A stretch of 64,000 nt of DNA from Rotaria sordida (GCA_905250125.1 CAJNOL010000890.1:1-64000), one strand, 5' to 3'. Shown: positions 22,600 to 34,480, numbered from the stretch's first letter. A program made the numbers and translations. The notes: generated by a model from the letters alone, not told the origin.

Positions 22600-23484
22600 G
22601 ATCATCATTTAATTGTTACTAATTAGAAATAATATAAAATCGATATCGTTGATCAAAATAAGGAAGAAAATAATATATCACAAAGAAAGAAAGCTAAAGA
22701 TGATTCAAGAATATCATCATATTCAATTAATTCACGACCAAATGATGTAGCAAGTACACACACGAGTATCAAGTAGACCATCATGATTAATTAATGTTGA
22801 ATTTTTTCGTGCTTCACTAAGTAATTGTGAAAGATGATTGAGTTTTGTTTAGGTAAATTTAATCGATTATTGAGAGGATTTTCATCTGGATGAAAAATAG
22901 AAATATCACGTGATAATCTTGAACGTAAATTTGAAGTTCCTTTATTAGATATTTTTATTACATTTTGATTTATTAATTTTGATTCGGCAATTTGACTTTC
23001 AAGTTCATGAATATTTTCATTACATCTTTCTAATGCAGCTCATTTTAACTCAAGATCTTTTTTATACTAGAATAATATGTATTAAGTGAACTTGATTCTG
23101 ATGGTAAATCACGTACAATGGTTCCAATTATTTTTGTCATTTTGTTACTTAATTCCAATGAAGAAAATTTTAATTCTGATTCAAGAATAAAATCTCGTGT
23201 AATACAAATATTTTTTTTTTGTAGAGCATTGTAAGATAATCATTAAATGTCCATTGTAAACTAATCCATTCGAGAAGTGTAGCAAAATATCGAATTGATG
23301 TCATCATACCTATGTCTGTCGTTGTATTAATCATATGTTCAATAAGTGTACGTAAATCTTTTTGTGTTGATCGTGTGGGAAATAATTGTGCACGTCCAAA
23401 TGACCAAACGAGACCACTATTAAAATGTTCAAGTAAATGTTTACGAAATTGATATTTTGCATCAGTAAATGATTGAATCATGAA
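22600..23484 (-). pseudogene. Unrecognised coiled-coil protein fragment, decayed
   Basis: From 23481 downwards the minus strand encodes 104 residues (contains FGRAQLFPTRSTQKDLRTL). A frameshift then falls in a ten-base A run near 23210. The continuing frame is protein-like (SSLNTYYSSIKKDLEL, then a coiled-coil stretch ENIHELESQIAES) with a stop near 23044, and ends in DDILESSLAFFL near 22695. I do not recognise the family. The fragment begins exactly where a telomere-like hairpin ends, which suggests truncation at that junction. Confidence 0.6.
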
Positions 23485-23550
23485 GGGTGTGGGTGTAGAG
23501 TATGGATGTGGGTTGAGAGAAGATCTGCTCAGACCCACATCCACCCCTAG
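23484..23550. repeat. Telomere-like hairpin, well preserved
   Basis: AGGGTGTGGGTGTAG, then GGATGTGGGT, the core TGAGAGAAGATCTGCTCA, then ACCCACATCC and CCACCCCT. The inner stem GGATGTGGGT/ACCCACATCC is a perfect 10 bp. The core is nearly the same as in the copy at 40171-40210. Confidence 0.85.
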
Positions 23551-24588
23551 AGAATATACTGAGTTAAGGGTACCCAAAAAAGTACCCAGTTACCAGTATG
23601 TCACAGGAACTGTTGGGTGCCAAAGTACTTATAGGTACTTTCAAGTATTACCTTAGTGATACTTTGGAAGATACCCTGCTACAAAATGTATAGTAACTGG
23701 GCACTTGAAGACACTGATCAGATACTCAATTGGGTACTATTGTACAGTATTTCTAGGTACCTTCAGCATGCTCTACAGAATCAAATTGAATTAGGTTTCT
23801 TTGTAAAAAAAAGTATGTTGAATCAAATCGAGTCAAATCAATCTTCCACTACACCAAATGCTTTCATTTCTCAGCAATGACTTTCAGCCTACATAATCAA
23901 AGGATAATGAATGAAAGACTTCAATTTTGAATGATGGTTTGGCTCAATTTGAAAAAAAAAACAATCCATTCAATATCTCAAATATTTCTAATAATTGCAT
24001 ATGTCATCGATGTGATTTATCTCTGAAAAATTTAGCTGTTTCGATAGGAATTGAACTAACTCATGACTTTTGAAAATTTTCTATATCTAATTTGAATTAT
24101 TCTTTACTTCAATAAATCTTCGAAAATTCGATTCAATTAAATTTTGTGTAAAGATGATCGAAGATCAGATAACGATTTATACAATAAAATGCGTTTACAA
24201 ATATTCATCTGTTTTTTTTACACTAATTAAAATATTCGAGCATATATTTTGAATATCGATGTTGAAATGACTTTCTAAATTTATATTCAAAGCAATTTCT
24301 ACCATCTTTTATTACTGAGCAAGACACATGTCCTTAAACAAAAATCAAATATCGTCAGGTAGAGTGTAGGTTTGTGTAACGACCAGACCTTCAGTCACAC
24401 AATGACATCCACATTCCATATCCACATTCATCTACACTCAGATCCTGAAATTCAATATAGACAAAACTTAATTCTATTAATGCTTATTTATTTCATGTTA
24501 CCTATGATTTTATTAAAATCTTTCTCAAGCAAAAACGAGTTTACATATACTTTTTTATTCAACTTTTAAATATAAAATCTTTTTTTTT
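23551..24588. other. Gene-free stretch with GGTACC-rich patch
   Basis: From about 23570 to 23760 the words GGTACT, GTACCC and GGTACC recur (at least eight times), suggesting an eroded minisatellite or an old palindromic repeat. The remainder is AT-rich with no supported gene. Confidence 0.45.
24361..24440. repeat. Telomere-like hairpin, degenerate
   Basis: AGAGTGTAGGTTTGTGT is followed by TCACACAATGACATCCACATTCC and ATCTACACTC. AGTGTAG and CTACACT pair at the outer ends. Confidence 0.5.
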
Positions 24589-26196
24589 CTAACAAGGATA
24601 TTTGATTTTTAAATATTTGATTAAACCTTTTGCCACTGGTACACTACTTTCATATAAAGTAGTTACAGTTGGATTATTTAATTGTGTATTATCTCGTACA
24701 TATGCAATTGTTGCCACATTATAATAAAGATTACTTTTTGATATATCTGTACCATTGAATAACCATGTTTTACCATTATCAAATGTTTTCACTCTAGTAT
24801 AAGCAATAAACATACCATTTCCTTTCAATGACATACCAGTCGTGAGAACTTGAGCAAGTAATTGACCAGGAACAGAAAGAGCAATAGCACGAAGTTTCAC
24901 AGATACTGTACGTAAAACATCATATTGTGTAATTATTTCACGAAGAATATCATTAAAAACCACTGTTCCTCCATTAATTATACCAATAGTTGTTTTATGT
25001 GATACTGTTAATAGTAACAAACTTTCACAGATTGCAGCAGTTAAAAGTGTTACAAAACTTTTACAAGATCGTGCTCTACCATCTAATTCAATATCGAGTG
25101 GTAGACATGATACAATTTCATTTGGTTCATAACCTAATACTTGAAATCCTTGAATACCTAAATTAAACCAATAATTTGCTACTGTTGCTGTATTTTTTTC
25201 TTCTGGTATTTCAGATGTTACTGGTGCTAAAGTACTATAAATACGAAGGTGTTTTTTATCCAAATTATATGCACAACGATGTATATAAACAGTAAAAGCA
25301 TTAATATCTGCTTTATAAATTGGTATATATTTTGTTCCTCTTAAATAATAATAATTTTCATGTTCATGTCCACCAATAATAAGATCAATTTGTGGAATAT
25401 TTAAAGCAAGTTGTATATCTGTTGTTATAGATAAATGTGTTATAGCAACAAGTATATCATATGTTCCATTTGGAAATAATCTTAAAAATTCTTTAACATG
25501 ATTAACTAATGATGATTGATTAATTATTCGAACATAATCAGCAGCTTTTTCAATAGTTAAACCAATGAAAAGAATTCGAATAGTATCAATAGTAATTATT
25601 TTATGTGAAATACTCGATCCAAATGTTTGATAACTATCTTGTCGAAATATATTTGAACTAATCCAAGTAAATGTTGATTCATTCATTCGAGTCAATAAAT
25701 CTTTTTCAGATAAGTCAAATTCATGATTTCCAAATGTTACAAAATCAACTCCAACAGTATTCATTGTTGCAACCATGTGTTTTCCATTGAAAGTTGTTCC
25801 ATTAACTTTTGCTAAACTTAATACTGATGGAGAAAGAAAATCACCAGCAAGAATTGTATAAGTATTTGAATTTTCTTGTTTTAATAATTGTCGCATATAA
25901 GCAACACGTGCAAAACCACCTCTTCGTCCTCCCTGAAGTGGTATTAATTCATAAACATCATTCATTTGTAAGAAGATCCATTGAATATATCGACCATCAT
26001 TTGGTAAACGAATAGGATAACCAATAATTCCATTTGCAACTGGAGAAATATTTGGAGAAGTATTGGAATTACGATATAAACTAGCATAGATGATGGTTAA
26101 GATTAGAAGACATACAATGATAATACTCAAAAAAGTATATAGGAGACCATGTGGTAGAAAAAATATTTTCAATCGATCGATATTTATACATGCCAT
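24589..26196 (-). CDS. 5'-nucleotidase family metallophosphoesterase, membrane-anchored
   Basis: An intronless 535-residue protein starting MACINIDRLK. A hydrophobic segment at about residues 20-40 followed by an extracellular-type sequence with many N-glycosylation sites predicts a type II anchored ectoenzyme. The calcineurin-like phosphoesterase core shows QMNDVYE (79-83), LAGDF (116-120), FGNHEFD (155-161), ITH (252-254) and GGHEH (275-279). Where 5'-nucleotidases usually have a DxH first metal motif, this protein reads NDVY, so metal binding or activity may be altered. The C-terminal 5'-nucleotidase substrate domain is present (INGGTVVF near residue 400). A nucleotide or nucleotide-like phosphate ester is the expected substrate. 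Length matches the family. The start was chosen because it precedes the membrane anchor. Confidence 0.85.
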   Translation of the reverse strand: MACINIDRLKIFFLPHGLLYTFLSIIIVCLLILTIIYASLYRNSNTSPNISPVANGIIGYPIRLPNDGRYIQWIFLQMNDVYELIPLQGGRRGGFARVAYMRQLLKQENSNTYTILAGDFLSPSVLSLAKVNGTTFNGKHMVATMNTVGVDFVTFGNHEFDLSEKDLLTRMNESTFTWISSNIFRQDSYQTFGSSISHKIITIDTIRILFIGLTIEKAADYVRIINQSSLVNHVKEFLRLFPNGTYDILVAITHLSITTDIQLALNIPQIDLIIGGHEHENYYYLRGTKYIPIYKADINAFTVYIHRCAYNLDKKHLRIYSTLAPVTSEIPEEKNTATVANYWFNLGIQGFQVLGYEPNEIVSCLPLDIELDGRARSCKSFVTLLTAAICESLLLLTVSHKTTIGIINGGTVVFNDILREIITQYDVLRTVSVKLRAIALSVPGQLLAQVLTTGMSLKGNGMFIAYTRVKTFDNGKTWLFNGTDISKSNLYYNVATIAYVRDNTQLNNPTVTTLYESSVPVAKGLIKYLKIKYPC

Positions 26197-27921
26197 GAGT
26201 ATGATTCAATCTAATAATAAAGATATAAGAATCAATTAAAATAGACATCTATATATATAATGTTCAGTGTCTGTATGTCTATGCCGGGTCAAAGGGCGAA
26301 TTAGGCTATACGGGGGTAATGCTATTAAGGAGAAAGACTGTAAGGGTAAGACAATAAGAGGATAAGGTAATAGGGTGGTAAGGCTATTAAGAGAGGAACG
26401 CTATGAGAGAGTAAGGCTTCAAGAAATATAAGGCTAGAAGACCGTAAGGCTACATGGGCTATTAGCGATCTTAGGATACCACGTCGTAGAGCTTCTACAT
26501 ATATCATGTTCAGTGTCTGCATGTCTATTACCGAGAGAAAGGTTAAAGTTTCGAGGCCGTTCGTTAAAAAAGTAAAAAAGCTGCCGTGCAGTATCCACAG
26601 GTTCTCGCTAGTAGCATTATATTTATTTGAGGATAAATATTACAACTAGTAATGATGAAAAAGTTATAATGTGTGATAAGACAGTAAAAGACAAAAGTTT
26701 CTTTTATTCTATCAGTCTTTAATATTGTCTTAAATAATATACATGATAGACTATCAATATTTGAATGTCTTTTATTTGTTAAATAGGACAATAAAAAAAA
26801 GTGAAACGAAAATTCTTAAACAGACTTTGAAAAGTATACGATGGGTTCGTTCTGTTCCAATTTTGAGCGCCTCAACGTTCATTGGATTTGAAGCACTCAA
26901 AAACTGTATACTATCAATCTCTCGGTTACATTTCAACTGCTCGAAAACTATCGAAGTTCTGACTACTTAAAAAAGAAGCGGTTTTGAAATACTTTTGTTT
27001 TGTATGTGATGATCTTAGCAGAACTATTTACATTAACCGATGAAAAGTAAGAGCGAAATCCATCAGCGTTCTTGACGAAGATTCCGTCATAATAAATTGT
27101 CTCGTTTTGGATCCTTGAAAAAAAAAATTCTAAATACTAATTTTTGTACTTTATCACAATAATCAGTTGACTATCTAATGTCATATTTATCAAAATAAGC
27201 TCTTTATATAGTATCTAGAATTCAAGCAAAGCTTTTCCATTGACCAGAGAAGTGCAACAGTTGTGGTTTTCTTAAATAAAACAAAAAATGATATGTTTAA
27301 TTTTTAAAAATTAGTAGCAAATGTTAAAATAACAAAAAATAATCGTTCAACTTTTATCTTTTTGTAGGAGTTGAAAATATTATATTCATAGAAGAATAAT
27401 AGTTCAATTCGACGACTCGAGAATGAGACATCAATAATTAGATAAAATTCTTTGTATTATTGGTTCTCGTAGAAGCGATTATTTATATGGCTGAAAACTG
27501 CGCATCAAAATTCTTATCGAATAGTCATTTCCAAGCGAGACAGAAAAGCTTGATTTAAATTATTAGTTTTCAATTTTCTTCTATTGTTGAAGTTTTTACA
27601 TGTGCTTCTCTTTTTGAAATGCTTTGGTTACGCTAATTTTTCATTATATTCAACTATTGCTTTTTCTTGTCTAGTATATATTTACAAAATTTGTTCTTGT
27701 ATAAGAAATAAGATGTAATATTTTACAAACAATATCTGCTCAATTTTCCTCTACAATTAATATTTTTCAACAGAGTCTGCTTTAGAAAAGTAATGTGAGT
27801 TTACAAAGTCTTACCGATAAAAATGAATATCATGTGAAAATCTTTCTGAAGATATTTAATGTCTGTGTACAAAACATGGTAAGTATTTGGCTAACCCACA
27901 TATTTTAGATCAATGAATATA
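26197..27921. other. Gene-free stretch upstream of the 5'-nucleotidase
   Basis: Contains a minisatellite bracketed by direct repeats (26249-26528). At 26608 a CTAG preceded by GTGCAGTATCCACAGGTTCTCG vaguely resembles a Helitron 3' end. The rest is AT-rich and shows nothing. Confidence 0.5.
26249..26528. repeat. Minisatellite flanked by 34-bp direct repeats
   Basis: The outer direct repeats at 26249-26282 and 26495-26528 share ATGTTCAGTGTCTG and differ at three positions. Between them lie about 200 nt of degenerate units of 15-17 nt, roughly GTAAGGCTATTAAGAGA. The structure could be an eroded repeat element or a tandem array formed between two copies of one repeat. Confidence 0.7.
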
Positions 27922-28405
27922 CAGGGTGGTCCATAAGTCACCGGGCAGTCTTTTATTTCGGATAACTTTTGATAGGAATAAGATATGGACCTGCTGTTTT
28001 CACCATTCGAAAGAGCGATATTCGGACTATCGATCGATACAATATTCGCTAAGACAAGAGATGCTTTTTTATAGAAGCTTTTCAGTTGACATCCTTTTTT
28101 CTGTATTTTTTCAAGTGAACCTTCGAAAAAAAAGTGATAATTTTATAACGAAAAATGGGTGATTTAAGCTACATTTTTTGCGAAATTTGAGACCAAATTA
28201 TTGCGGAAATTTATGAAAATATTCAGAAAAAAGGATGTCAACCGAAAAGCTTCTATGAAAAAGCATCTCTTATCTTAGTGAATATTATATGGATCGATAG
28301 TCCGAACATCACTCTTTCGAATAGTGAAAACTGCAGGTTCATATCGTGTTCCTATCCAAAGTTATCCAAAATAAAAAACTGCCCGGTGACTTATGGACCA
28401 CCCTG
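27922..28405. mobile_element. Palindromic MITE with mariner-like ends and TA target duplication
   Basis: The element begins CAGGGTGGTCCATAAGTCA and ends with the complement, flanked by TA at 27920-27921 and 28406-28407. The two halves are nearly reverse complements over about 200 bp each (for example AGAAGCTTTTC/GAAAAGCTTCT and ACATCC/GGATGT blocks). No transposase is encoded. The CAGGGTGGTCCATAAGT terminus is typical of mariner-related MITEs. It is about 484 bp long. Confidence 0.9.
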
Positions 28406-28407
28406 TA

Positions 28408-29260
28408 CAACAATCAAGTTCCACGATTGTTCTTTTTTATTATACTAGGCATAGTAGGAATGTTAGAAAATGTTATGAATCAATTTATTTCAATACATTT
28501 GTCTTTTATCATGTTAGTCTTCGTCAATGCTTACTATGATATCTGATTACTTATCCGTGTCTTACACAAGCAATGAAAAAAAACATATTCGCTTACCAAA
28601 TTTACTGTATAGAAATGTCGAGAACGATGGTAAGTAACGCACGAGAAATCGATAGAATACCTGTAAAGAGCGCAAGTAAATGGAATGAGAGAATCCAATT
28701 ATAAAGCACGGATATAACCTTTTTCTATATGCATATATTGCAAGTGTAAATTTTTTTTTTGTTACTACTCTATACCAAAAAGTAATGCAATGAGATTTAT
28801 TAACTTACAAAATAAAAAACAAATTTATGGATCCATTCTATAAACATTGATGATTTGATTAGTAGTCATGTATGAAGAACGGTTTGCATATTAAAAACAA
28901 TACTACACATACTCAGGTCTCTATTAAAAAAGTAAGATGTAGCGGATGTGTCTGAAACTGAAATGTTTTTATTATCAGAATAGTTAAACTATTCAAGGAT
29001 TAAATAGTTATAAGAGAATCCACCTTTCCCCACCAAACATTTTCTTTTTTTTTTTTGTTTGGTAAGTTCATTGCAATACTCTCTATCTATTGTGTAAATT
29101 CAAAGAAAATTCAATAAGTGTAATTTTCTACATGTTTTTTCTTGAATTCAATTATTAAAATAAAAAACATGAATTTTCTTTTTCTCCTTTTCTGTTATAA
29201 TTCATATCTGCACCCTGAAGCACTAACAAAAAAGAAAAATATTTGATTTATTTATTGTAT
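28408..29260. other. Gene-free stretch
   Basis: AT-rich; no supported ORF or repeat. Confidence 0.5.
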
Positions 29261-29261
29261 C

Positions 29262-29383
29262 TATGGAACAAGAGCAGGAAATATTTGCATGACGTTATCG
29301 TCAACAAACAACTACATTAGGAAGATTGCTTTTATTACAAAATGCATATTTAGATTTGGATTATTTTGAAGAACTTAATAAAA
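29262..29383 (+). pseudogene. N-terminal gene fragment
   Basis: An ATG at 29262 opens a frame of protein-like sequence (QQTTTLGRLLLLQNAYLDLDYF) with one stop near codon 10, ending at a donor-like GTAAAT after NKS. No downstream exon follows; a telomere-like hairpin lies at 29456. It looks like a truncated first exon of an unknown gene. Confidence 0.35.
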
Positions 29384-29455
29384 GTAAATTTAAAATTTTA
29401 TTTTCTAATATAATATGAATGAAAATTTTTAAGCTCTTATTGCAATAGATGTATT

Positions 29456-29568
29456 CGAGGATATGGATGTGGGTGCAGGCTGTGAGTTGTGCGGTGTGGA
29501 TGTAGGATGTGGGGGTTCTTCTCATCCACATCTACATCTGATCATACTTTGCACCCACATTCACACCT
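29456..29568. repeat. Telomere-like hairpin
   Basis: GGATATGGATGTGGGTGCAGG, then GGTGTGGATGTAGGATGTGGG, then core TTCTTCTC, then CATCCACATCTACATC and GCACCCACATTCACACC. ATGTAGGATGTGG and CCACATCTACAT pair closely. Confidence 0.75.
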
Positions 29569-30010
29569 TTTCTGTATCCTATAAACTATGCTCTATAAGA
29601 TGGCAATAATGAGTTAGTGAAATGATGACTTTGAATTCCTGGCTATCGAGGTTGCATGTTACACGTTTTATGTTTCAACAAGATCGTTATTCATTTATTG
29701 ACGCACATTGTACGTCATTATTTTTATCTTTTATGATAACAACACTAATGTTTATTCTAACTCAATGTAAGAACCATTCAAGATAAGGTAGGATTTCAAA
29801 AATAGCATCTTACTTCTATTCTTAAACGTCATCATCATCTTTTTCGTATTCGTTGTTAAATATTTGTTGACTAATAAATGCGTCATATATAGTCAAATAA
29901 ATTTTATCAATATAGAACAAACAGGTAGAGAACTAAATATGACGTATATTCGTATATAATATATAAAGGAGTACGTATAAACAAGAGAAGTAAAGTAATT
30001 AACTATTATT

Positions 30011-30670
30011 ATGGAAAGTAAATATGATATTGAAGCGACTCCTGTGATGAAATCGTCTGATTTTTCATCAAACGAACAAGAAAATTTTATTAAACGCAAG
30101 ATACATTCTATTGACAAAAAACTAGCATTACCATGTGTAATCCTACTATGCATTGCAGTGATTATTCTCGTTTTCGGCATACCAATAACTCAAGTGATTA
30201 TTGGATCTATATATTTTAATTCATGTCCTCTTGACAATCGATTACCCATATATCTTGTCATTGCTGGTATCGGTACATTAATTTGTTTAACTTTTGCCAT
30301 CATAAAGGTAATACTGATCTTAAATATTTGATATATTTAATGAATTCTTCTTTTTTTTGTATTAGAATTACGGAAAAAAGTCAAATTGGTGGACATTTTT
30401 CTTGTTCAAATCAGATACATTGTGTCTTATTTGGTTTATAACTGTGAGTCAAAATTTATTACAGATTTTTCAAAATTATTGTAAATAATCTGAATGTTTC
30501 TAATTTAGGGAACTGTTTGGATAAGTCATGCTAAAAAAAGAGTTCAATATTCAAATCCTTATGATACAATAACTTATTGTGAACATACAGTAATTACTTG
30601 TGTCACTGTAACACTAGTCTTTAGTTATGGAATCGTTATTGGTTTGCTTGGTTATCATGTTGAAAGTTAA
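30011..30670 (+). CDS. TMEM272-like multi-pass membrane protein
   Basis: Three exons, 30011-30307, 30366-30443 and 30509-30670, joined across short introns (GTAATA...TTAG, GTGAGT...TTAG), give 178 residues. There are about four transmembrane segments. The second loop carries IGSIYFNSCPLDNRLPIYLV, matching the hallmark IGAIYLxxCPxxPxIPIYL pattern of the uncharacterised TMEM272 family. The last segment is preceded by HAKKRVQYSNPYDTITYC. The N-terminal about 45 residues are cytoplasmic-like and charged. The biochemical role of this family is not known. All splice phases close cleanly, so the gene looks intact. Confidence 0.8.
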
Positions 30671-32339
30671 ACATAAAATATATTTTTCACTAGATTTTTA
30701 ATTTATCTTAATAAAACGATGATTTATTATTTTGAATATATTACAATTTCAAATAAAGCAAAATATTTATTGATTGATAAACAATTCGATATTTTTATCC
30801 TAAAAAATCTTATGACGAAGTGGGGTGTGGCGATGCATGTGCGTTTGGATGTGGGAGACTGCGTGTGGCTGTGGATATGGATATCGTGTTACAACATTCT
30901 TAGGTACACTCACACCCTTTCAAAGTAAAATTAATATAATGTTCGTGATCGCCAATGTCAATAACCTATAAATCACCGAAATTGGAACAAAAAAAACCTT
31001 TTTTGAAGGCCCCCTAGAGGACCACAGCTAAAAATTTTTTCCCTCAGGCAAAAAATAAAATAGCGTACTCTATGTTCAGAATTTAATTCTGGTTCTAACC
31101 ATATTATTTTTTTTTCAAAAATATTGGGGAATGAAAAATGATCTTACTGTCACTTCTCTCTTCTACATGATTATACGAGAATACGAAAACTCGAAGACTA
31201 CATTATCATTGGATACTATGAGAGATTTTTCTGTGCACTTCCTTTCCTATCAAACGAAAAAAGTGGCCATACCTAGTACAAGTGAGCTACACGTGGGGCA
31301 GACTTGTTGTTCTCGTCCTCTATTTTGATTTCGATACGGCATGTTTTCTCTTTCTTTTCTTATGAGGAGAGTCTCACCTCAATTGTACATATTTCACTAT
31401 TGATAGCGAAAGTAAGTATATTGGCTTGATGCATAGCTAACCAGAACCAAAACAACATAATAAAACCCGATGGCATATTAAAAATTAACTTTGAACAAAA
31501 CTTATTCGTATTTTTTTCGATCATACAGCTTTTATCCTTCATTTTAATAACAATTTAAAAATAACCCAAAATTTGAATAACTATGAAATATGCAAGCAAT
31601 TTTAGCACGAGAAGGTAAGTGGTATTCATGAACGATTTACGTATCTAGTTTTGTTCTCTTTTTGTAAGCGTTCGTTTTTTCGAATGAATTTAAATGAAAC
31701 TTTTTCTTATGATTATCTCATATTTTCGAAAACGCCTTCAAAGAACATTCACTGTCTATTTTGACTTCTCTTTCAAGTTATGAATGTCATAAGCTGAAAG
31801 ACAGTAGAAATGGTATTATTTGTGTGCGAAAAGCTCAAAATCAAAATCCTCATGAATAAAAATATTTGTTTTCTCTCTTATGAAAACTCTTTTTCTGATT
31901 TAAAAAATGTCATAACAATTCAACCTATCATACATTCGTCGCCTTCGAATGATCAAACTGTGTTGTTAATTATTGAAAATAGTTGAAAAATGACGAGATT
32001 TTTTTGTAGACAATTATCATCAGTTATCACGATTATCTTCGTCTGTACATAAAAATCATTTGCTATTGTTTCATATATTGTCCGCTCATTGTTGACAAAC
32101 CATGGAGAAAACAGTTTTTTTTTTCTGTCTAGGTCATCAACCATACTCGATCAAATGACTAGCAATTGAAATTAATTCTATTATTACGAATTTTGGTCGA
32201 ATGATTTAGTTCTTTTTTTGAATAGAAATTTAGTGCTACATAGCAATGTCGAGAAAACGAAGCACATGAAAAACTTTTATTTTCAGATTCTAAGACATAG
32301 CTGACTTATCTTAGCCTATCATTTATCCTGATCTGAACT
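30671..32339. other. Gene-free stretch
   Basis: Apart from the hairpin at 30821-30920 there is no supported feature. ORFs at 31131-31328 and elsewhere lack splice or domain support. Confidence 0.5.
30821..30920. repeat. Telomere-like hairpin
   Basis: GTGGGGTGTGGCGATGCATG, GGATGTGGGAG and GTGTGGCTGTGGATATGG form a long G-rich arm. A short C-rich tail TACACTCACACCCTTTC follows, ending in the common CACACCCTTT terminus. Confidence 0.6.
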
Positions 32340-34262
32340 ATGACAACAAATGGAGAACTAGTAGTCGAAGACTCTGATGTTCGTCTTCTTCGGGAAATGG
32401 GTTACACCCAAGAGCTTTACCGTGGCTTTTCTCCATTTATGTCATTTTCTTTCTGCTTCACTACCGTCAATGTTTTCATATCGATTACAATTGGATTTAC
32501 TTATTCGTTGAATACTGGTGGATCAGGTGTGACCATTTGGTCATGGATCATTGGAGCTATATTTACCATTCTCGTCGGTCTCTCTTTGGCTGAAATATGT
32601 TCTGTGTATCCGAGTGCCGGATCTGTTTATCACTGGTATGTTCGTAGTTGTTGCCTATCAATTGGTTGACAATAGAAATACATTTTTGTTCGGCTTATAG
32701 GGCAGGTCAGTTAGTTTCCGCTAGTCGTGCACCATTGGCTTCGTTCACATGTGGTTGGATCAATTTCCTTGGGAATGTTGCAGGTAAAAAAAAGAGACGA
32801 AGACATAGTTAATACATTTGTCATTTTTAACATGTTGAAAGGAGATGCTGCATTTTCATCCGGTTTTGCTACGATTATTAATGCTGCGGTTATTCTTCAA
32901 GGGAATGATTCGCTAAGTATAGGTGCCCAAGTGGGCATTGGTATAGGAATTACTTTCGTATGGGCTGCTATAAATGCGTTGCGTATCGATCAACAAGGTT
33001 GGCTCAATAATCTTGCTGCCATGCTTCAAATCGGTTCGACCATTAGCATTGTTATCGTTCTTCTTGTCATGGCTCCTACACGAGCTACAGCTCATGAGGT
33101 TTTTACATCTACATACAATAGTTCTGGATTTCCATTTGGATATGTGTGCTTGATCGGTATTCTTTCGACATTGTTTTCATTCTCGGGCTACGAAGGTAAT
33201 CGTTGTGGATTAGAATATATATATATATATATTAACTATCATGCTTGAATTTTTAAGCTGGTGCTCATTTGTCCGAAGAAACTAGACATGCTGGCCGTGC
33301 AGGTGAGTCAAAAAATCTCAAAGAAAGTGATTGTTCTAGATGAGTGCATATAAATCGGCACATTTTTCTCGTTTTTCAGCTCCAAAAGGAATCGTAGGCA
33401 CTTGTGTATGCGGTGCCATCACCGGCTTTGCTTACACACTTGCTCTACTTTTTGCTATTCCGGATGTGGGATCGTTTGTGAAGAATAACAGTGGTGATAA
33501 TGCTGTACCGAATCTAGCCATTGCTACCTATCAGCTTGTTTTATCACATACAGGTGTACTTGCATTAACAATTCTGATTATTCTCAATTTGTTCTTTGCC
33601 GGTATCTCAGCATTGACAGTGACCAGTCGAATTGGGTATGGATTAGTCATTCATTTTTTTTGTTTATTGATATTGTTAACTAACGAGATGTCATTGATTC
33701 TAGCTTTGCGATGGCTCGTGATGGTGCATTTCCATTTTCGACCTATCTCCGTTTGATATTCAAACTAACAAAAACTCCATTAATCAATGTGTTTTTTATT
33801 TTTGTTCTCGATTCTCTTCTTCTCCTACTTCAATTAGTATCGACAACTGCTTTCACTGCTATCATCTCCATTGCAACAATCGGTTATCAAACATCCTATT
33901 TTATGCCTATTTTCTTTCGATGTACAACTGCCCGACGCAGTTTTGTTCCCGGTGAATTCAGCTTAGGCCCATTCAGTATACCTATTGCTATAATCTCATC
34001 CATATGGCTTTTTATCACAACGATATTCATGTTCTTTCCCGCCCAATATCCAGTTACAAGTGGTAATATGAACTATGCAGTAGTAGTCGTCGGTGGCCTA
34101 GCATTGATTGCGGCAACCTATTGGATTTTCTTTGCTCGTCATTGGTTTGTAGGTCCAAAAAGAACCCATATGGATTCTGTTGAATTATCGTCAGGCCAAG
34201 AACTCACAAACGACAATGTGAAACCATTGTCATCACCCAGTATCATTTGTATTCGATTGTGA
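32340..34262 (+). CDS. APC-superfamily amino acid/amine permease
   Basis: Six exons (32340-32635, 32701-32783, 32842-33195, 33258-33302, 33380-33635, 33704-34262) encode 530 residues, with every junction in phase. About twelve hydrophobic segments are present. The start GYTQELYRGFSPFMSFSFCF and the blocks YPSAGSVYHWAGQ, INFLGNVAGDAAFSSGF, SFSGYEAGAHLSEETRHA and TSRIGFAMARDGAFPFS are the conserved signatures of the amino acid/choline/GABA permease group (UGA4/HNM1/BAT1-like). It should import an amino acid or amine across the plasma or an organelle membrane, coupled to a cation. Substrate cannot be told from sequence. This subgroup is best known from fungi and plants, so a horizontal origin is possible but unproven. 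Introns are 51-77 nt, typical of the locus. Confidence 0.9.
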
Positions 34263-34480
34263 GCATCAATGCAATTTCTAAATGTATTTTAGCAGTGACC
34301 GCGAACAAAAATTCGATTTGTTCAAAAATTAGACATTGGAAAAAGAAAACCGATATGTCACTTTTTTCACTAATATATCACAGAAACATTTTATGATTTT
34401 TCTTGAACTGCTATGCAACGCTCGTTGATTACAAAATGTGATAAGACCATCAATGGTTCGAGTTAGACACACTCAGATGC

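Noticed and set aside
27926..28546. Two short ORFs near 28 kb
   Set aside because: They lie in or across the palindromic MITE and are not conserved-looking.
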